Below, piece after piece: positions 27,913 to 36,675 of a DNA stretch of 64,000 nucleotides. The notes under the pieces are model-generated. The model was not told the DNA's origin. It worked only from the letters and a program-made list of their open reading frames with translations, and made no database searches. Within the stretch, counting starts at the first letter, position 1, and each line of letters starts with the position of its first letter. Both the position numbers and the translations under genes were made by a program. The stretch spans positions 19,434 to 83,433 of the forward strand of contig NZ_BCQR01000031.1 of assembly GCF_001552175.1 (NCBI RefSeq), read 5' to 3'. Origin of the DNA: Actinomadura kijaniata NBRC 14229. GTDB taxonomy: Bacteria > Actinomycetota > Actinomycetes > Streptosporangiales > Streptosporangiaceae.

Positions 27913-29265
27913 GTGACGGTCGAGTTGTGGAGGACAGAGCATCCGGCGATGCACGCCCTGCTGGCGCGCACCAGCCAGGTCGATGTGCTGTGGCGGCGGC
28001 TTTTGGACGGCGATCCGGGCCGGGGTCTGGTGCGGGCGGTGGTGGCATGGTCGGCCGGGGCCGCTCTGTCCGACGCCGAGCTGCGCCGGCAGATGGTGCG
28101 GGCCCAGCGCGACGCCGCAGACGTCGGTCTGCGGGAACGCAGCCTGGTGCACGCGTTCCATCTGTGCGCCCATCGGCACCACCGCGCCGCCGCCACCCAT
28201 CTGGCCCGGCACCTGGACCGCTTTGCGGCCGATCCGCTGGCGGTGCCGCTGCTGGGTGCGTTCGAGCAGGCCGAGGACACCGGCCTGATCGAGCAGGGGC
28301 GCGCATTGATCGCCCGGCAACACACACTGGCCGGGCCCGACCAGGACTGGGCGTGGGCGGCGGCGCTGGCGGCGGTCCGGGCCGAGCAGCACCGCCTGGA
28401 CGAAGCCGAACGGCTGGCCCGGCACGCCTTGCGGGTCCAGCCGCGTTCAGGCCCGGCCGCGCACGCCCTGGCGCACGTGATGCACCTGCGCGGCGCCGCA
28501 GGCGACTACGTGGCGTTCATCGACGCCTGGCTGCTGGCCGACCCGCATGTTCCCCAGCGTCCGCACCTGCAATGGCACGCCGCCCTGCAATGCCTGGCCG
28601 ACGGGGATGTACAGCAGGCCCGCCACCGCGCCGACACCGAGCTGGCCGCCGGCGACGTGGGTATGCGCTCGCAGGTCAACTGGCGGCTCCTGTTGACCGG
28701 GCACACGCCAGCCCGCACAGTCGAGGCCGACCACGCCCGGCGCCTGCTGACCGAACCCGGCGGCATGGTCAGCATCTTCCACACCTTCCAGCTCGCCCTG
28801 GCCTTGGCGGTCGCCGGGGACACCCCGGCACTGGACCGCCTGGCCCGCACCACCGCCGCCGACCCTCGCCCCGCCTGGCGGCAGGTCCTGACCCCGGTGG
28901 TGCAGGCACTGGCCGCCATGACCAACGGGCACCCCGGGCGAGCCGCGCTGCTGCTGGAACCGCTCCGCCAGCAGATCACCGAGCTGGGCGGAGTCACCAT
29001 CGAACGCGAGGTCATCAACGACACCCTCGCCCGCTCGCTGTTGCTGTCCGGCCGCCCCGACCAGGCCGCGGACCTGCTGCACCACCGCCGGACCACCCGC
29101 ACCCATCACCACTACGAAGATCTCCTGCTCAACTCCGTCACCCGATCCACCCGGTCCGACGGTCAGACCGGCGACGTGTGCGGTGCGGCCGACCACATGC
29201 ACGCAGCCGTAGACGCAGCGCAAAACAGGGTCGCGCGCATGTCGGCGCCCGGGCCCGAGTTCTGA
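27913..29265 (+). CDS. TPR-like helical protein (TTC38-like)
   Basis: A 450-residue, almost entirely helical protein. The central region (residues about 135-230) has TPR-like helix pairs such as AVRAEQHRLDEAERLARHALRVQPRSGPAAHALAHVMHLRG and HLQWHAALQCLADGDVQQARHRADTEL, in the style of tetratricopeptide repeat protein 38 (TTC38) relatives. The N-terminus (ERSLVHAFHLCAHRHHRAAATHLARHLDRFA) and the C-terminal RHHHY-containing end add unusual histidine-rich stretches. No enzyme motif is visible. Starts with GTG 8 bases after the small acidic ORF. Likely a protein-protein interaction scaffold; the family assignment is tentative. Confidence 0.6.
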   Translation: MTVELWRTEHPAMHALLARTSQVDVLWRRLLDGDPGRGLVRAVVAWSAGAALSDAELRRQMVRAQRDAADVGLRERSLVHAFHLCAHRHHRAAATHLARHLDRFAADPLAVPLLGAFEQAEDTGLIEQGRALIARQHTLAGPDQDWAWAAALAAVRAEQHRLDEAERLARHALRVQPRSGPAAHALAHVMHLRGAAGDYVAFIDAWLLADPHVPQRPHLQWHAALQCLADGDVQQARHRADTELAAGDVGMRSQVNWRLLLTGHTPARTVEADHARRLLTEPGGMVSIFHTFQLALALAVAGDTPALDRLARTTAADPRPAWRQVLTPVVQALAAMTNGHPGRAALLLEPLRQQITELGGVTIEREVINDTLARSLLLSGRPDQAADLLHHRRTTRTHHHYEDLLLNSVTRSTRSDGQTGDVCGAADHMHAAVDAAQNRVARMSAPGPEF

Positions 29266-29403
29266 AGGCCAAGGCGGTAGCGACCGCCCGAGGCCTTGGT
29301 GGTCCAATACCCGATGATCACCAAGGTCTTGGCCGACGCCTCCTACCACTCCAAGGTCACCGACCACACCACAGTTCTGGGCACCGATGTGGAGCTGGTG
29401 AGG

Positions 29404-29740
29404 TCAGCTCAGCGTCATTGAGTTGTTGGCGTCGCCGACGAGCAGGTAGCTGCTTCTCCTTCGGCCAGCAGCAGGTTGGCGCCGATGGTGGCGGCGGCAT
29501 TGCGCTGCCAGGTGCCGGTGAAGGGCTTGCGGGGTGAAGCGGTGATGTCGACGGTGTGGGAGGTGCCGTCGCAGTCGGGGGTGGTGGTGCCCGCGCCGAT
29601 GCGCTCGTATTTGGGGGTGGTCCTGGTGCGCGGCGGTCGTGCCGCCACCGCCGCCAGGTGGGTGCCTTTGGTGCAGGTTTAGGTGAGATTGACGGTCAGC
29701 TGGCGGCCATCGGATCCCACGGTGGCGGTGTTGGCTTTCA
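29404..29740 (-). pseudogene. Inverted, broken paralogue of the secreted protein at 30163-30609
   Basis: On the minus strand the sequence encodes the same protein as the intact gene at 30163-30609: NTATVGSDGRQLTVNLT, then a TAA in place of the tyrosine codon, TCTKGTHLAAVAARPPRTRT, KYERIGAGTTTPDCDG, FTGTWQRNAAATIGANLLLA. A one-base deletion then removes a cysteine codon and shifts the frame into SSYLLVGDANNSMTLS. The signal-peptide start is missing. A nonsense codon plus a frameshift make it a pseudogene. The two copies face each other in opposite orientation. Confidence 0.8.
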
Positions 29741-29748
29741 CACCGCAC

Positions 29749-30162
29749 TCAGGCCACCAGGACGAGTACGCCCTGACCGCGTGATCAACCTTCTCCTTCA
29801 GAAGGAACCGCACCCATCCTCTTGCACTGGTCATCGGACAGCTCAGGACGTCGGGTCATGCTGGGCTTGTGCCCGCATGACCCGAGGTCCACCAGAGAGC
29901 ACCTGGTACTGCCCCGCCCCGTTCCCGCCATCACAAGGTGACCGGCGTCCAGCCCAACCGCATGAGACCTGGCTGGAATCCCGGAATCTTCCAACAATCT
30001 ACTCACAAAGAGTCATTGAAGTATTTCAGAGGGTAGTTGATGGAGTGCTTGCGGCAACCCGCCGTAGCCCGACCGGCGGATCGACACCTCACCAGATCGT
30101 GACGCCGCCGGTGACCGCGCCATCCGCCTGGGTCGGTCTTCCCGCCCGAAAGGAAACCGGCA
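29749..30162. other. Gap between inverted paralogues with transposase-like scrap
   Basis: No intact gene is supported. At about 29800-29875 the minus strand reads MTRRPELSDDQCKRMGAVPS, which resembles the first residues of IS5-family transposases (LTDEQWxRIxPLLP). The downstream part is absent. The remaining bases form the likely promoter and leader of the secreted-protein gene at 30163. Confidence 0.35.
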
Positions 30163-30609
30163 ATGATCACCACCGCTCTGGCCGCCACCGCGCTGGCGGC
30201 GCTGCTGGCGGGCGTGCCCGGCACCGCGCCGCCGCCATGCAAGCCCATGGTCAAAGACCGCAAGGCCAGCCTAAAGGTCAACACCGCCACGGTAGGGGCC
30301 GATGGCCGACAACTGATCATCAACCTCACCTACACCTGCACCAAAGGCACCAACCTGGCAGCGGTGGCGGCACAACCACCCCGAACCGGAACCACCCCCA
30401 AATACGATCGCATCGGCGCAGGCACCATCACTCCCAACTGCGACGGCGCCTCCCACACCAGTGACGTCACCGCCCAACCCCAAAAGCCCTTCACCGGCAC
30501 CTGGCAGCGCAACACCGCCGCCACCGTCGGCGCCAATCTGCTGCTGGTCGAAGGACAATGCAGCTACCTGCTCATCGCCGACGTCAACAACGCGATGACA
30601 CTGAGCTGA
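30163..30609 (+). CDS. Small secreted protein with a decayed inverted copy nearby
   Basis: A 148-residue protein. The start MITTALAATALAALLAGVPG is a short signal peptide, preceded by GAAAGGAAA. The mature domain (about 125 residues) has cysteines in PPCKPMVKD, TYTCTKGTN, TPNCDGAS and EGQCSYLLI, so two disulfides are possible, and it ends VNNAMTLS. Regular alternation of polar and hydrophobic residues (QLIINLTYT, KPFTGTWQRN, TVGANLLLV) suggests a beta-sandwich. Family not recognised. The near-identical broken copy at 29404-29740 shows local duplication by inversion and supports this frame as real coding sequence. Confidence 0.7.
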   Translation: MITTALAATALAALLAGVPGTAPPPCKPMVKDRKASLKVNTATVGADGRQLIINLTYTCTKGTNLAAVAAQPPRTGTTPKYDRIGAGTITPNCDGASHTSDVTAQPQKPFTGTWQRNTAATVGANLLLVEGQCSYLLIADVNNAMTLS

Positions 30610-31395
30610 CCCCACCACCCACCGCCAGGTGGTGAGTCGATGTTCGACTCGCCCAGTGATCGCAGCACGCTGCGCTCGAGAAGCGCAGGCCTCAGTTCTT
30701 GGTTTCGACTGGCATGACTCCTCATGCCGGCGATCAAGCCGTAGGCGACAGAACAGCCGACGGTACGCCTCAGCGGCACCGAACGGTCAGTTGCTCGATC
30801 ATCCGGGCTGACCCGCGTTGACACGACATGCTGGAGAGATAGCCCTCAGGGCTTCATACGGCAGAACTGGATCCGGCGCCCGCCCAGGAGGCTGTTATCC
30901 ATCTGCATGATCATGAAAGGGGTGGAAAACAGCCTCCTGGCAAGGCTTGAGAAGCAGCCCGTCTTGTTCTCAGCGCCACACCTGATGCACACCTTCCCTC
31001 CAGCTGGGGTCTGGATTGATACGCGTCATGCACCGAAAGCCAAAAGTGATCTGCCATGGCTTGGAAATCATGAAACTTGATCAGCGGTAGTCGTCACCGG
31101 AAGGCGGGCAGGGGCCTGGATAGTCAAGATCGGTCGCCCGTCGAGGGCGCTGCCCGTCAAGAGGTTCCAGTGATCGCTGCCACCATCACCGCTGTATTCG
31201 TGACCTTGACAACCGCACCTCCGGCCGCGACAGCATCAGGACTCGCAGCCCGCGCTACGGGAGTGGGCCGGTGAAGCTGCCGCACACAGCCAACGAGCAG
31301 AGCTCAGGCTCGCGCGAGAGCATCTGTGCAAGCGGCCGAAACGACCAGGGCACCGCTAAGCGGCGACCGGTTACGACATGGCGAGGTGTCGAACT
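30610..31395. other. About 780 bases without a supported gene
   Basis: Short frames on both strands lack starts or recognisable content. The notable structure is the long inverted repeat at 30884-30940. A 34-codon frame from a GTG at 31170 with a hydrophobic start (IAATITAVFVTLTTAPPAAT) is possible but weak. Confidence 0.5.
30884..30940. repeat. 57-bp inverted repeat with 18-bp arms
   Basis: Bases 30884-30901 and 30923-30940 are reverse complements at 17 of 18 positions; the perfect core is CCAGGAGGCTGTT against AACAGCCTCCTGG. The 21-base spacer contains the palindrome CATGATCATG. There is no adjacent gene end and no T tract, so a mobile-element footprint (two abutted IS ends or a miniature element) fits better than a simple terminator. 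Confidence 0.6.
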
Positions 31396-32628
31396 GTGAA
31401 GGCGGAAGAGTTCTTGCTCGCATCACCGCGCGGCACGCTGAGAGCAGCCGGGATGGCGGTCGCAGTTCCACCTCGGGCCGAGCACGGAGGCGCGGAAAAA
31501 GTCGCAGTGGGCCTGGAGGATCTCCCCGAACGAGTCGACGGCGTACTGAGTGCTGCGCTGGCGTCCGGGCGCTCAGCGCCGATCGTGGTGGGAGCGATTC
31601 CGTTCGCTGGCGATACGCATCCGTACCTGTTTGTCCCCCAATACGTGCGCTATGGCCCTGCGCCGGAACCGGGCCGCAATGGCAGTGGGGCGGACTTCGG
31701 CAGCACTCCCCATCCGACTTGCGGCACGGTCACTGGTGCGCTGTCCGGTGCCGAGCCCGCTCCGCCGGACTGGCGGGCGGTACCTTCGCCTCACGGTTAC
31801 CTTGAGGCGGTCCGCCAGGCCGTGGGCCGGATGCGCGCCGGCGAGCTGGACAAAGTGGTACTGGCCCGTTCGTTGAGCGTCCCGTTCACCGGTGAAGTGG
31901 CCCCACTGCTGCAGGCCCTGTCCGAACGCAATCCCCACGCCTACACCTTCGCCGCGCCGCTGCCCGGTGGTCGTATTCTGCTGGGCGCCAGCCCTGAGCT
32001 GCTGGTGTCACGCTCGGGACGCAGGGTGGTCGCCAATCCGCTGGCCGGTTCGCTACCGCGCGACCATGATCCGGCCACCCTGATGACCTCGGCCAAGGAC
32101 CGTTATGAGCACTCCGTCGTCGTGGACGCGGTCGCCAGGAGGCTTCGTCCCTACTGCGCTCGGTTGTCGGTGCCACCGCACCCCACCCCGGTGGCGGCCG
32201 GATCCGTGTGGCATCTGTCCACCCAGATCACCGGCGAGCTGACCGATCCGGCCACGACATCCCTGCACCTGGCCGCCGCCCTCCACCCCACCCCGGCCGT
32301 CTGCGGCACACCTACCAGCGCGGCCCGGCGGCTGATCGCTGATCTGGAGCCGTTCGACCGCGGTTTCTATACCGGTCTGGTCGGTTGGCAGGATGCCGTC
32401 GGCGACGGCGCATGGGTGATTGCCTTGCGTTGTGCTGTCGCCGGGGACCAGGCCCTCACGTTCTACGCTGGCGCGGGCATCGTCGCCGACAGCGACCCGC
32501 ACGCCGAACTGGCCGAGACTTGCGCCAAGTTCCGCACCGCCCTGAGCGCCCTGAGCCCAGCCGCAGCGAACCTGGCCGCACAGCCGTCCACTTCCCGGCC
32601 TTCAGCCCGCCACACGGCCACCAGATAG
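31396..32628 (+). CDS. Isochorismate synthase (EntC/DhbC-like)
   Basis: A 410-residue chorismate-binding enzyme that isomerises chorismate to isochorismate, the first step to salicylate, 2,3-dihydroxybenzoate or menaquinone. Family blocks are visible: [124 protein letters not shown] and [23 protein letters not shown]. The GTG at 31396 with GAGG upstream gives a normal length; an ATG at 31378 is an alternative. No partner lyase or isochorismatase is adjacent. It might supply an aryl starter for the metallophore cluster 20 kb away, which is conjecture. Confidence 0.88.
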   Translation: MKAEEFLLASPRGTLRAAGMAVAVPPRAEHGGAEKVAVGLEDLPERVDGVLSAALASGRSAPIVVGAIPFAGDTHPYLFVPQYVRYGPAPEPGRNGSGADFGSTPHPTCGTVTGALSGAEPAPPDWRAVPSPHGYLEAVRQAVGRMRAGELDKVVLARSLSVPFTGEVAPLLQALSERNPHAYTFAAPLPGGRILLGASPELLVSRSGRRVVANPLAGSLPRDHDPATLMTSAKDRYEHSVVVDAVARRLRPYCARLSVPPHPTPVAAGSVWHLSTQITGELTDPATTSLHLAAALHPTPAVCGTPTSAARRLIADLEPFDRGFYTGLVGWQDAVGDGAWVIALRCAVAGDQALTFYAGAGIVADSDPHAELAETCAKFRTALSALSPAAANLAAQPSTSRPSARHTATR

Positions 32629-32690
32629 AGGCCACCGGACAACACTTATGCAGCAGGCCGCTGGAGACGGACCGGCCATACTCCCCCGAG

Positions 32691-32707
32691 AACTACTATC
32701 AGTAGTT
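32691..32707 (+). promoter_or_regulatory. AT-rich 17-bp palindrome before the sulfotransferase-like gene
   Basis: AACTACT, three bases, AGTAGTT: perfect 7-bp arms in an AT-rich patch 35 bases upstream of the gene at 32743. Position and composition fit an operator overlapping a promoter. Confidence 0.45.
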
Positions 32708-32742
32708 ATCCAATCACGTTAAAGAGACCGTGGAGGCAGCCG

Positions 32743-33438
32743 ATGCTGGAGGTCATTGGAGTGGGGTTCGGCCGGACCGGCACGGTGTCCCTGACGGCCG
32801 CCGTCGAGGAGCTGGGGTTCGGCCCTTGCTATCACCTGAGAAAGATGTTCGAGCGTCCCGAACAGGTCCAGATATGGCGACGGGCGGGCCGAGGCGAACC
32901 GGTGAACTGGAACCAGGTCTTCGACGGCTACGGATCCAGCGTGGGCTGGCCGGGGACCCGGTTCTGGCGTGAGCTGGTCCACTGGTTCCCTCAGGCCAAG
33001 GTGGTGCTGACCACCCGCGATCCCGATCTCTGGTACGACAGCGCCAAGCACACCATCTTCGATGCCGACCTGGTTCCTCCCCCCGGGACGGTGGAGTCCC
33101 ACCTGGCTCCGATGATGAGCCTGGTGGAGGAACTCATCTTCGATGCGGTGTTCGACGGGCGGCTGGACGATCCCGATCGCGCCATCGCCGCGTTCAACCG
33201 TCACAACGACGCCGTCCGCCAGCTAGTGCCCGCCGAACGGCTATTGGAGTTCGATGTCACCCAAGGGTGGGAGCCACTTTGCCACTTCCTGGATGTACCG
33301 GTTCCCGACCGCCCCTTCCCGCGGCGCAACGACCGCAAGCAGTTCGCTACGTTCATCCAGGCCAAACGTCGGCAACTCTCTGCGGACGACATCGCGCACC
33401 GAACCTCAGCACCACCCAGAAACGACGGCATCGCCTGA
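32743..33438 (+). CDS. Sulfotransferase-like P-loop protein
   Basis: A 231-residue protein of the bacterial sulfotransferase family (Sulfotransfer_4 type). The 5'-phosphosulfate-binding loop is GVGFGRTGTVSLTAAVEELG at residues 6-25, and the 3'-phosphate region is VVLTTRDPDLWYDSAKHT. The end LLEFDVTQGWEPLCHFLDVPVPDRPFPRRND is the usual C-terminal block. Such enzymes move sulfate from PAPS onto a hydroxyl or amine of a small molecule. The ATG at 32743 follows GGAGG. It lies between isochorismate synthase and an O-methyltransferase, so tailoring of an aromatic product is possible. Confidence 0.82.
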   Translation: MLEVIGVGFGRTGTVSLTAAVEELGFGPCYHLRKMFERPEQVQIWRRAGRGEPVNWNQVFDGYGSSVGWPGTRFWRELVHWFPQAKVVLTTRDPDLWYDSAKHTIFDADLVPPPGTVESHLAPMMSLVEELIFDAVFDGRLDDPDRAIAAFNRHNDAVRQLVPAERLLEFDVTQGWEPLCHFLDVPVPDRPFPRRNDRKQFATFIQAKRRQLSADDIAHRTSAPPRNDGIA

Positions 33439-33625
33439 TACGCCCATCGCATCCCGCATCGCAGCGATCAACCACCGATGCACGCAGGGCGATCCCGCTG
33501 TTCGACGGGCAAGGATGCCGGTTCATGCTCAGCTGTCGAGCAATATCGCGGAGACCGTCAAGCCAACGCCACGGCAGACGACCACCTCACCACCGTGTGC
33601 ATCTATATGCTCACCTCTCGTGAGG

Positions 33626-34738
33626 ATGATCAACGGAAACCGGAAGACATCTGACCTCGACGCCGCCACCGAGGTGTTCTGCCTGCTGGGCGGCTTCAAG
33701 ATCTCTCAAGCGTTGTACGTGGTCGCGCGGCTGGGCGTGGCCGACCATCTTCTGAACGGCCCTCGTAGGGTGGCCGACCTCAGCGACGAGGTCGGCGCCC
33801 GGCCCGACATGTTGCGCCGGCTGCTGCGTGTCCTGACCGCCGAGGGGATCTTCCTGCTGGAACAGGACACCGACCGGGTGGCCTTGGGCCCCCTGGGTGG
33901 GCCGCTGGCCTCCAGCACACACAACTCGCTACGCAACCTGGCGATGATGTGGATGGAGACGCACTACGCCTCCTTCGCAGACCTGTGGAAGACCGTCCAT
34001 GACGGCCGTCCCGCCATGGAGCATCACCACGGTGTCCCCTTCTTCGACTGGCTCGGCCAGCGGCCAGACCAGGTCACCCAGTTCTCCCGTGCCATGAACG
34101 ACACCCTGCGCGTATTCCGCATGGACACGCTGCGCCGTATCGACCTGTCCGGTGTGGACACCGTGGTCGACGTCGGTGGCGCTGACGGAGCGGTGTTGGC
34201 CGAACTCGCCACTTTGCATCCACACCTGCGCGGCGTTGTCTTCGACCTCCCAGAAGTCGTCGTCGATGCCACCCGACGACTGTCGCTGGCCGGTGTGTCC
34301 GACCGCATCACCACCGCAGCAGGTGACTTCTTCGAGGCGGTGCCCGCTGGAGCGGATCTCTACCTTGCCTGCATGATCCTGCACGACTGGAACGACGAAC
34401 AAGCCACCCGCATCCTGCGCGCCATTCACACCGCCGCCCCGCCGGGCGCCCGCCTGCAGTTGATGGACATCGTCCTGCCCGAGAAGGAGATCTCACGCCC
34501 TGTCTGCTTGATGGACCTGACCATGATGGGCACTGTCGGCGGCCGCGAACGCACCGAGCACGACTGGCGCACCCTGCTGACCGCGGCCGGCTTCACACTG
34601 AACCGCATTCTGCGGTCACCCACGCCGTTCACCCTGCTGGAGGCCACCCGCACCAGTTCCTCAGAAATGCCCCACCCCGCCCCGCACACCAGCCAGCCAA
34701 CGACAAGCCCCACCCACAGAACCCGAGCAACCGAATGA
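33626..34738 (+). CDS. SAM-dependent O-methyltransferase (plant-type/DnrK-like family 2)
   Basis: A 370-residue methyltransferase. Residues about 15-100 are the winged-helix dimerisation domain (ISQALYVVARLGVADHLLNGPRRVADLSDEVGARPDMLRRLLRVL). The SAM domain has motif I VVDVGGADGAVLAELA, an acidic LPEVV strand end and the family motif ILHDWNDEQATRILR. This is the O-methyltransferase family 2 fold that methylates phenolic hydroxyls in polyketide and aromatic pathways. The start is uncertain: ATG at 33626 lacks a good ribosome site and an in-frame GTG lies at 33620. The last about 30 residues are low-complexity proline/threonine-rich. Confidence 0.85.
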   Translation: MINGNRKTSDLDAATEVFCLLGGFKISQALYVVARLGVADHLLNGPRRVADLSDEVGARPDMLRRLLRVLTAEGIFLLEQDTDRVALGPLGGPLASSTHNSLRNLAMMWMETHYASFADLWKTVHDGRPAMEHHHGVPFFDWLGQRPDQVTQFSRAMNDTLRVFRMDTLRRIDLSGVDTVVDVGGADGAVLAELATLHPHLRGVVFDLPEVVVDATRRLSLAGVSDRITTAAGDFFEAVPAGADLYLACMILHDWNDEQATRILRAIHTAAPPGARLQLMDIVLPEKEISRPVCLMDLTMMGTVGGRERTEHDWRTLLTAAGFTLNRILRSPTPFTLLEATRTSSSEMPHPAPHTSQPTTSPTHRTRATE

Positions 34739-34779
34739 GCGGGACTCCGCGCTCAGATCGCGTGCTGGAAGCGTGTTGA

Positions 34780-34980
34780 GGGTCGATCGCCATGCTTGCT
34801 CCCCGATGATCAATACCCTCCTCGATCCGCATGCGCTGCTCGCACAGATCAATCGGAACGATCTGCGACACGCGTGTTCAACGTGCGTCTGCTCCCGGCT
34901 ACGGCCCTGCAATGCCCCCGAGGTCGTCCCGATGGTGGAGGGCGTGCTGCGGCACCGCACCGACGCCACCATCGACCGCT
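34780..34980 (+). pseudogene. Tn3-family transposase scrap
   Basis: The frame ending at the left edge of the IS5 element contains EVVPMVEGVLRHRTDATIDR, matching the Tn3 transposase segment MIEGVLRHxTDAEIxxxYxDTHG. The downstream part is missing because the IS starts right there. Upstream similarity is unclear. It is a small fragment with no function. Confidence 0.5.
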
Positions 34981-35963
34981 AGGGCGTGTCCCGTGATCTT
35001 TGATGGCGGTTTGTTGTAGATGATCCGTGTGGATGAGGAGCGTCTGAAGCGTCATGACCTGACGGACGAGGAGTGGGCGCGGCTGGCGCCGCTGCTCCCT
35101 ATGCAGAACGTGCACGGGGCTAGGTGGAGCGATCATCGGATGGTGATCAACGGGGTGTTCTTCCGGACCCGGGCGAGCTGCGCCTGGCGGGACCTGCCGC
35201 CGTGTTACGGCAGGTGGAAGACGGTCTACAACCGGCATCGCCGGTGGTCGCTGGACGGGACGTGGGAGCGGATCCTCGACGGGCTGCGCGCCGGGTGCGA
35301 CGAAGCCGAGGGCGAGGACTGGACGGTCAGCGCCGACTCCACGATCGTGCGGGCGCACCAGCACGCGGCCGGGGCGCGGCACGCCCCGGCCGTCGACATC
35401 ACCCAAAAGGGGCCAGTAAAGATCACGAGCGGGTGACGAACGGCGGTCGCGAAGCGCTTGGCCGGTCCCGGGGTGGTCTGACCACGAAGATTCACCTGGT
35501 CGCCGATCGGCGGTGCCGTCCGATCGCCCGGCTCACCTCGCCCGGACAGCACGCCGACTGCCCGAAGTTCATCGCGCTGATGGAGTCCATCCGCATCCCG
35601 CGCCGCGGCGTTGGCCGTCCTCGCAAGAAGCCGGCACCCGCCTTGGCTGACAAGGCGTATTCCTCCCGCGCCAACCGTCGCTACCTGCGGCGACGCGGTA
35701 TCAAGGCCGTTATCCCGGTCAAGAAAGACCAGGCCGCCCATCGCGCCGGCCGCGGCTCTAAGGGCGGACGGCCGCCGGTCTTCGACCGTGACGCCTACAA
35801 AGAACGCAACACCGTCGAACGCTGCGTCAACAAGCTCCGCCAGCACCGCGCCGTCGCCACCCGCTACGACAAGAGAGAACGCATCTACCAGGGCACCATC
35901 GACGTCGCCTCGATCCGCATCTGGCTCCGCCACCCCGCCAAATGATCAAGGGGCAGTCCCTAG
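34979..35963 (+). mobile_element. IS5-family (IS427-like) insertion sequence
   Basis: An element of about 980 bases. The left end CTAGGGCGTGTCCCGTGATC (34979 onward) and the reverse complement of the right end CTAGGGACTGCCCCTTGATC (35963 backward) match at 16 of 20 bases. CTAG occurs at both outer borders and may include the target duplication. It carries one transposase in two overlapping frames. It inserted into a Tn3-transposase remnant on its left and touches a methyltransferase gene on its right, supplying the stop codon of that gene. Confidence 0.8.
35020..35945 (+). CDS. IS5-family transposase, made by -1 frameshifting
   Basis: Two overlapping frames encode one DDE transposase. Frame A (35020-35436) has the N-terminal domain HDLTDEEWARLAPLLPMQN and the first aspartate in VSADSTIVRAHQHAAGA. 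Frame B (to 35945) has REALGRSRGGLTTKIHLV, the second aspartate in ALADKAYSSRANR and the glutamate in NTVERCVNKLRQHRAVATRYDK. They meet at the slippery heptamer A AAG GGG at 35406-35412, correctly phased for a -1 shift. The fusion protein would be about 308 residues, normal for the group, so the element looks active. Without the shift a 138-residue product is made. Confidence 0.85.
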
Positions 35964-36607
35964 TGGAGGCGTGCCAGCAAGTGGGCGTCGAGGAAGCCCC
36001 GTTCGGAGGCCGGATCGTGGAGCAGCCTGGCGAACGTGACAAGCCCGACCCCGGCCAGCAACTCGGCGAGCCGGTCCACCGGCCAGCTATAGGCGGGCGT
36101 CACCTTGTGGTCGAAGCGGACCGGCTCCGGTCCGTTGGTCGCGAAGAACGAGACCAGGAGCAGGCCCCCTGGGGCCAGGACACGTGCCTGCTCGGCGAGG
36201 AGCGCGGGCATTTCCCCAGGAGGGGTGTGGATCATCGAGTAGTGGGCCAGCACGCCGCCGAGAGCGCCGTCCTCGACCGGCAAGGCCTCCATCCGCGCCT
36301 CGTCAAACCGCAGCGCCGGATGGGCCCTCCGGGCGTGTTCGACCATGCCCGGGGAGAGGTCGAGCCCGAAGGCGTCCAGCTCCAGATCGTGCAGCATGGC
36401 CGTCAGATGTCCTGGCCCGCACCCGACGTCGGCTACCCGCGGCTTCCCGATCCCGCGCACCAACTCAGCGAAGGTGCCGATCATGTTCCGCGAGAACGGC
36501 TGATCCTCCAACCGATCGGCGAACATCGACGCATACAGCTCGACGACCCCGTCATAGGCCGCTCTGGTCTCGTCCTGGTACTCCGTCACGGGAAGGGAAA
36601 CTAACAC
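35960..36607 (-). CDS. Class I SAM-dependent methyltransferase flanked by IS ends
   Basis: A 215-residue methyltransferase. It has motif I VADVGCGPGHLTAMLHDLEL, the acidic D following in GLDLSPGMVEHARR, and the post-motif region GALGGVLAHYSMIHTPPGEMPALLAEQARVLAPGGLLLVSF. The C-terminus SERGFLDAHLLARLH is usual for this family, so the protein is about full length. Its TAG stop is part of the CTAG border of the IS5 element, so the natural end may have been altered slightly. A solitary copy of the IS terminal repeat lies 69 bases beyond its start, so the gene may move with the IS. Substrate unknown. Confidence 0.82.
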   Translation of the reverse strand: MLVSLPVTEYQDETRAAYDGVVELYASMFADRLEDQPFSRNMIGTFAELVRGIGKPRVADVGCGPGHLTAMLHDLELDAFGLDLSPGMVEHARRAHPALRFDEARMEALPVEDGALGGVLAHYSMIHTPPGEMPALLAEQARVLAPGGLLLVSFFATNGPEPVRFDHKVTPAYSWPVDRLAELLAGVGLVTFARLLHDPASERGFLDAHLLARLH

Positions 36608-36675
36608 CCGCGCACCTCCGCACCTTCTCCGGGCCCTATGCCGACCCCGCCCCTGGAGCCTGACCGTCCCAACAC

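Noticed and set aside
29276..29403. Plus-strand stretch VLADASYHSKVTDHTTVLGTDVELV as an IS transposase piece
   Set aside because: Faint resemblance to IS5 transposase segments but too short to claim.
31170..31274. Possible 34-residue secreted peptide
   Set aside because: It has a GTG with GAGG and a hydrophobic start but is too short, lacks a charged N-terminus and has no mature part to judge.
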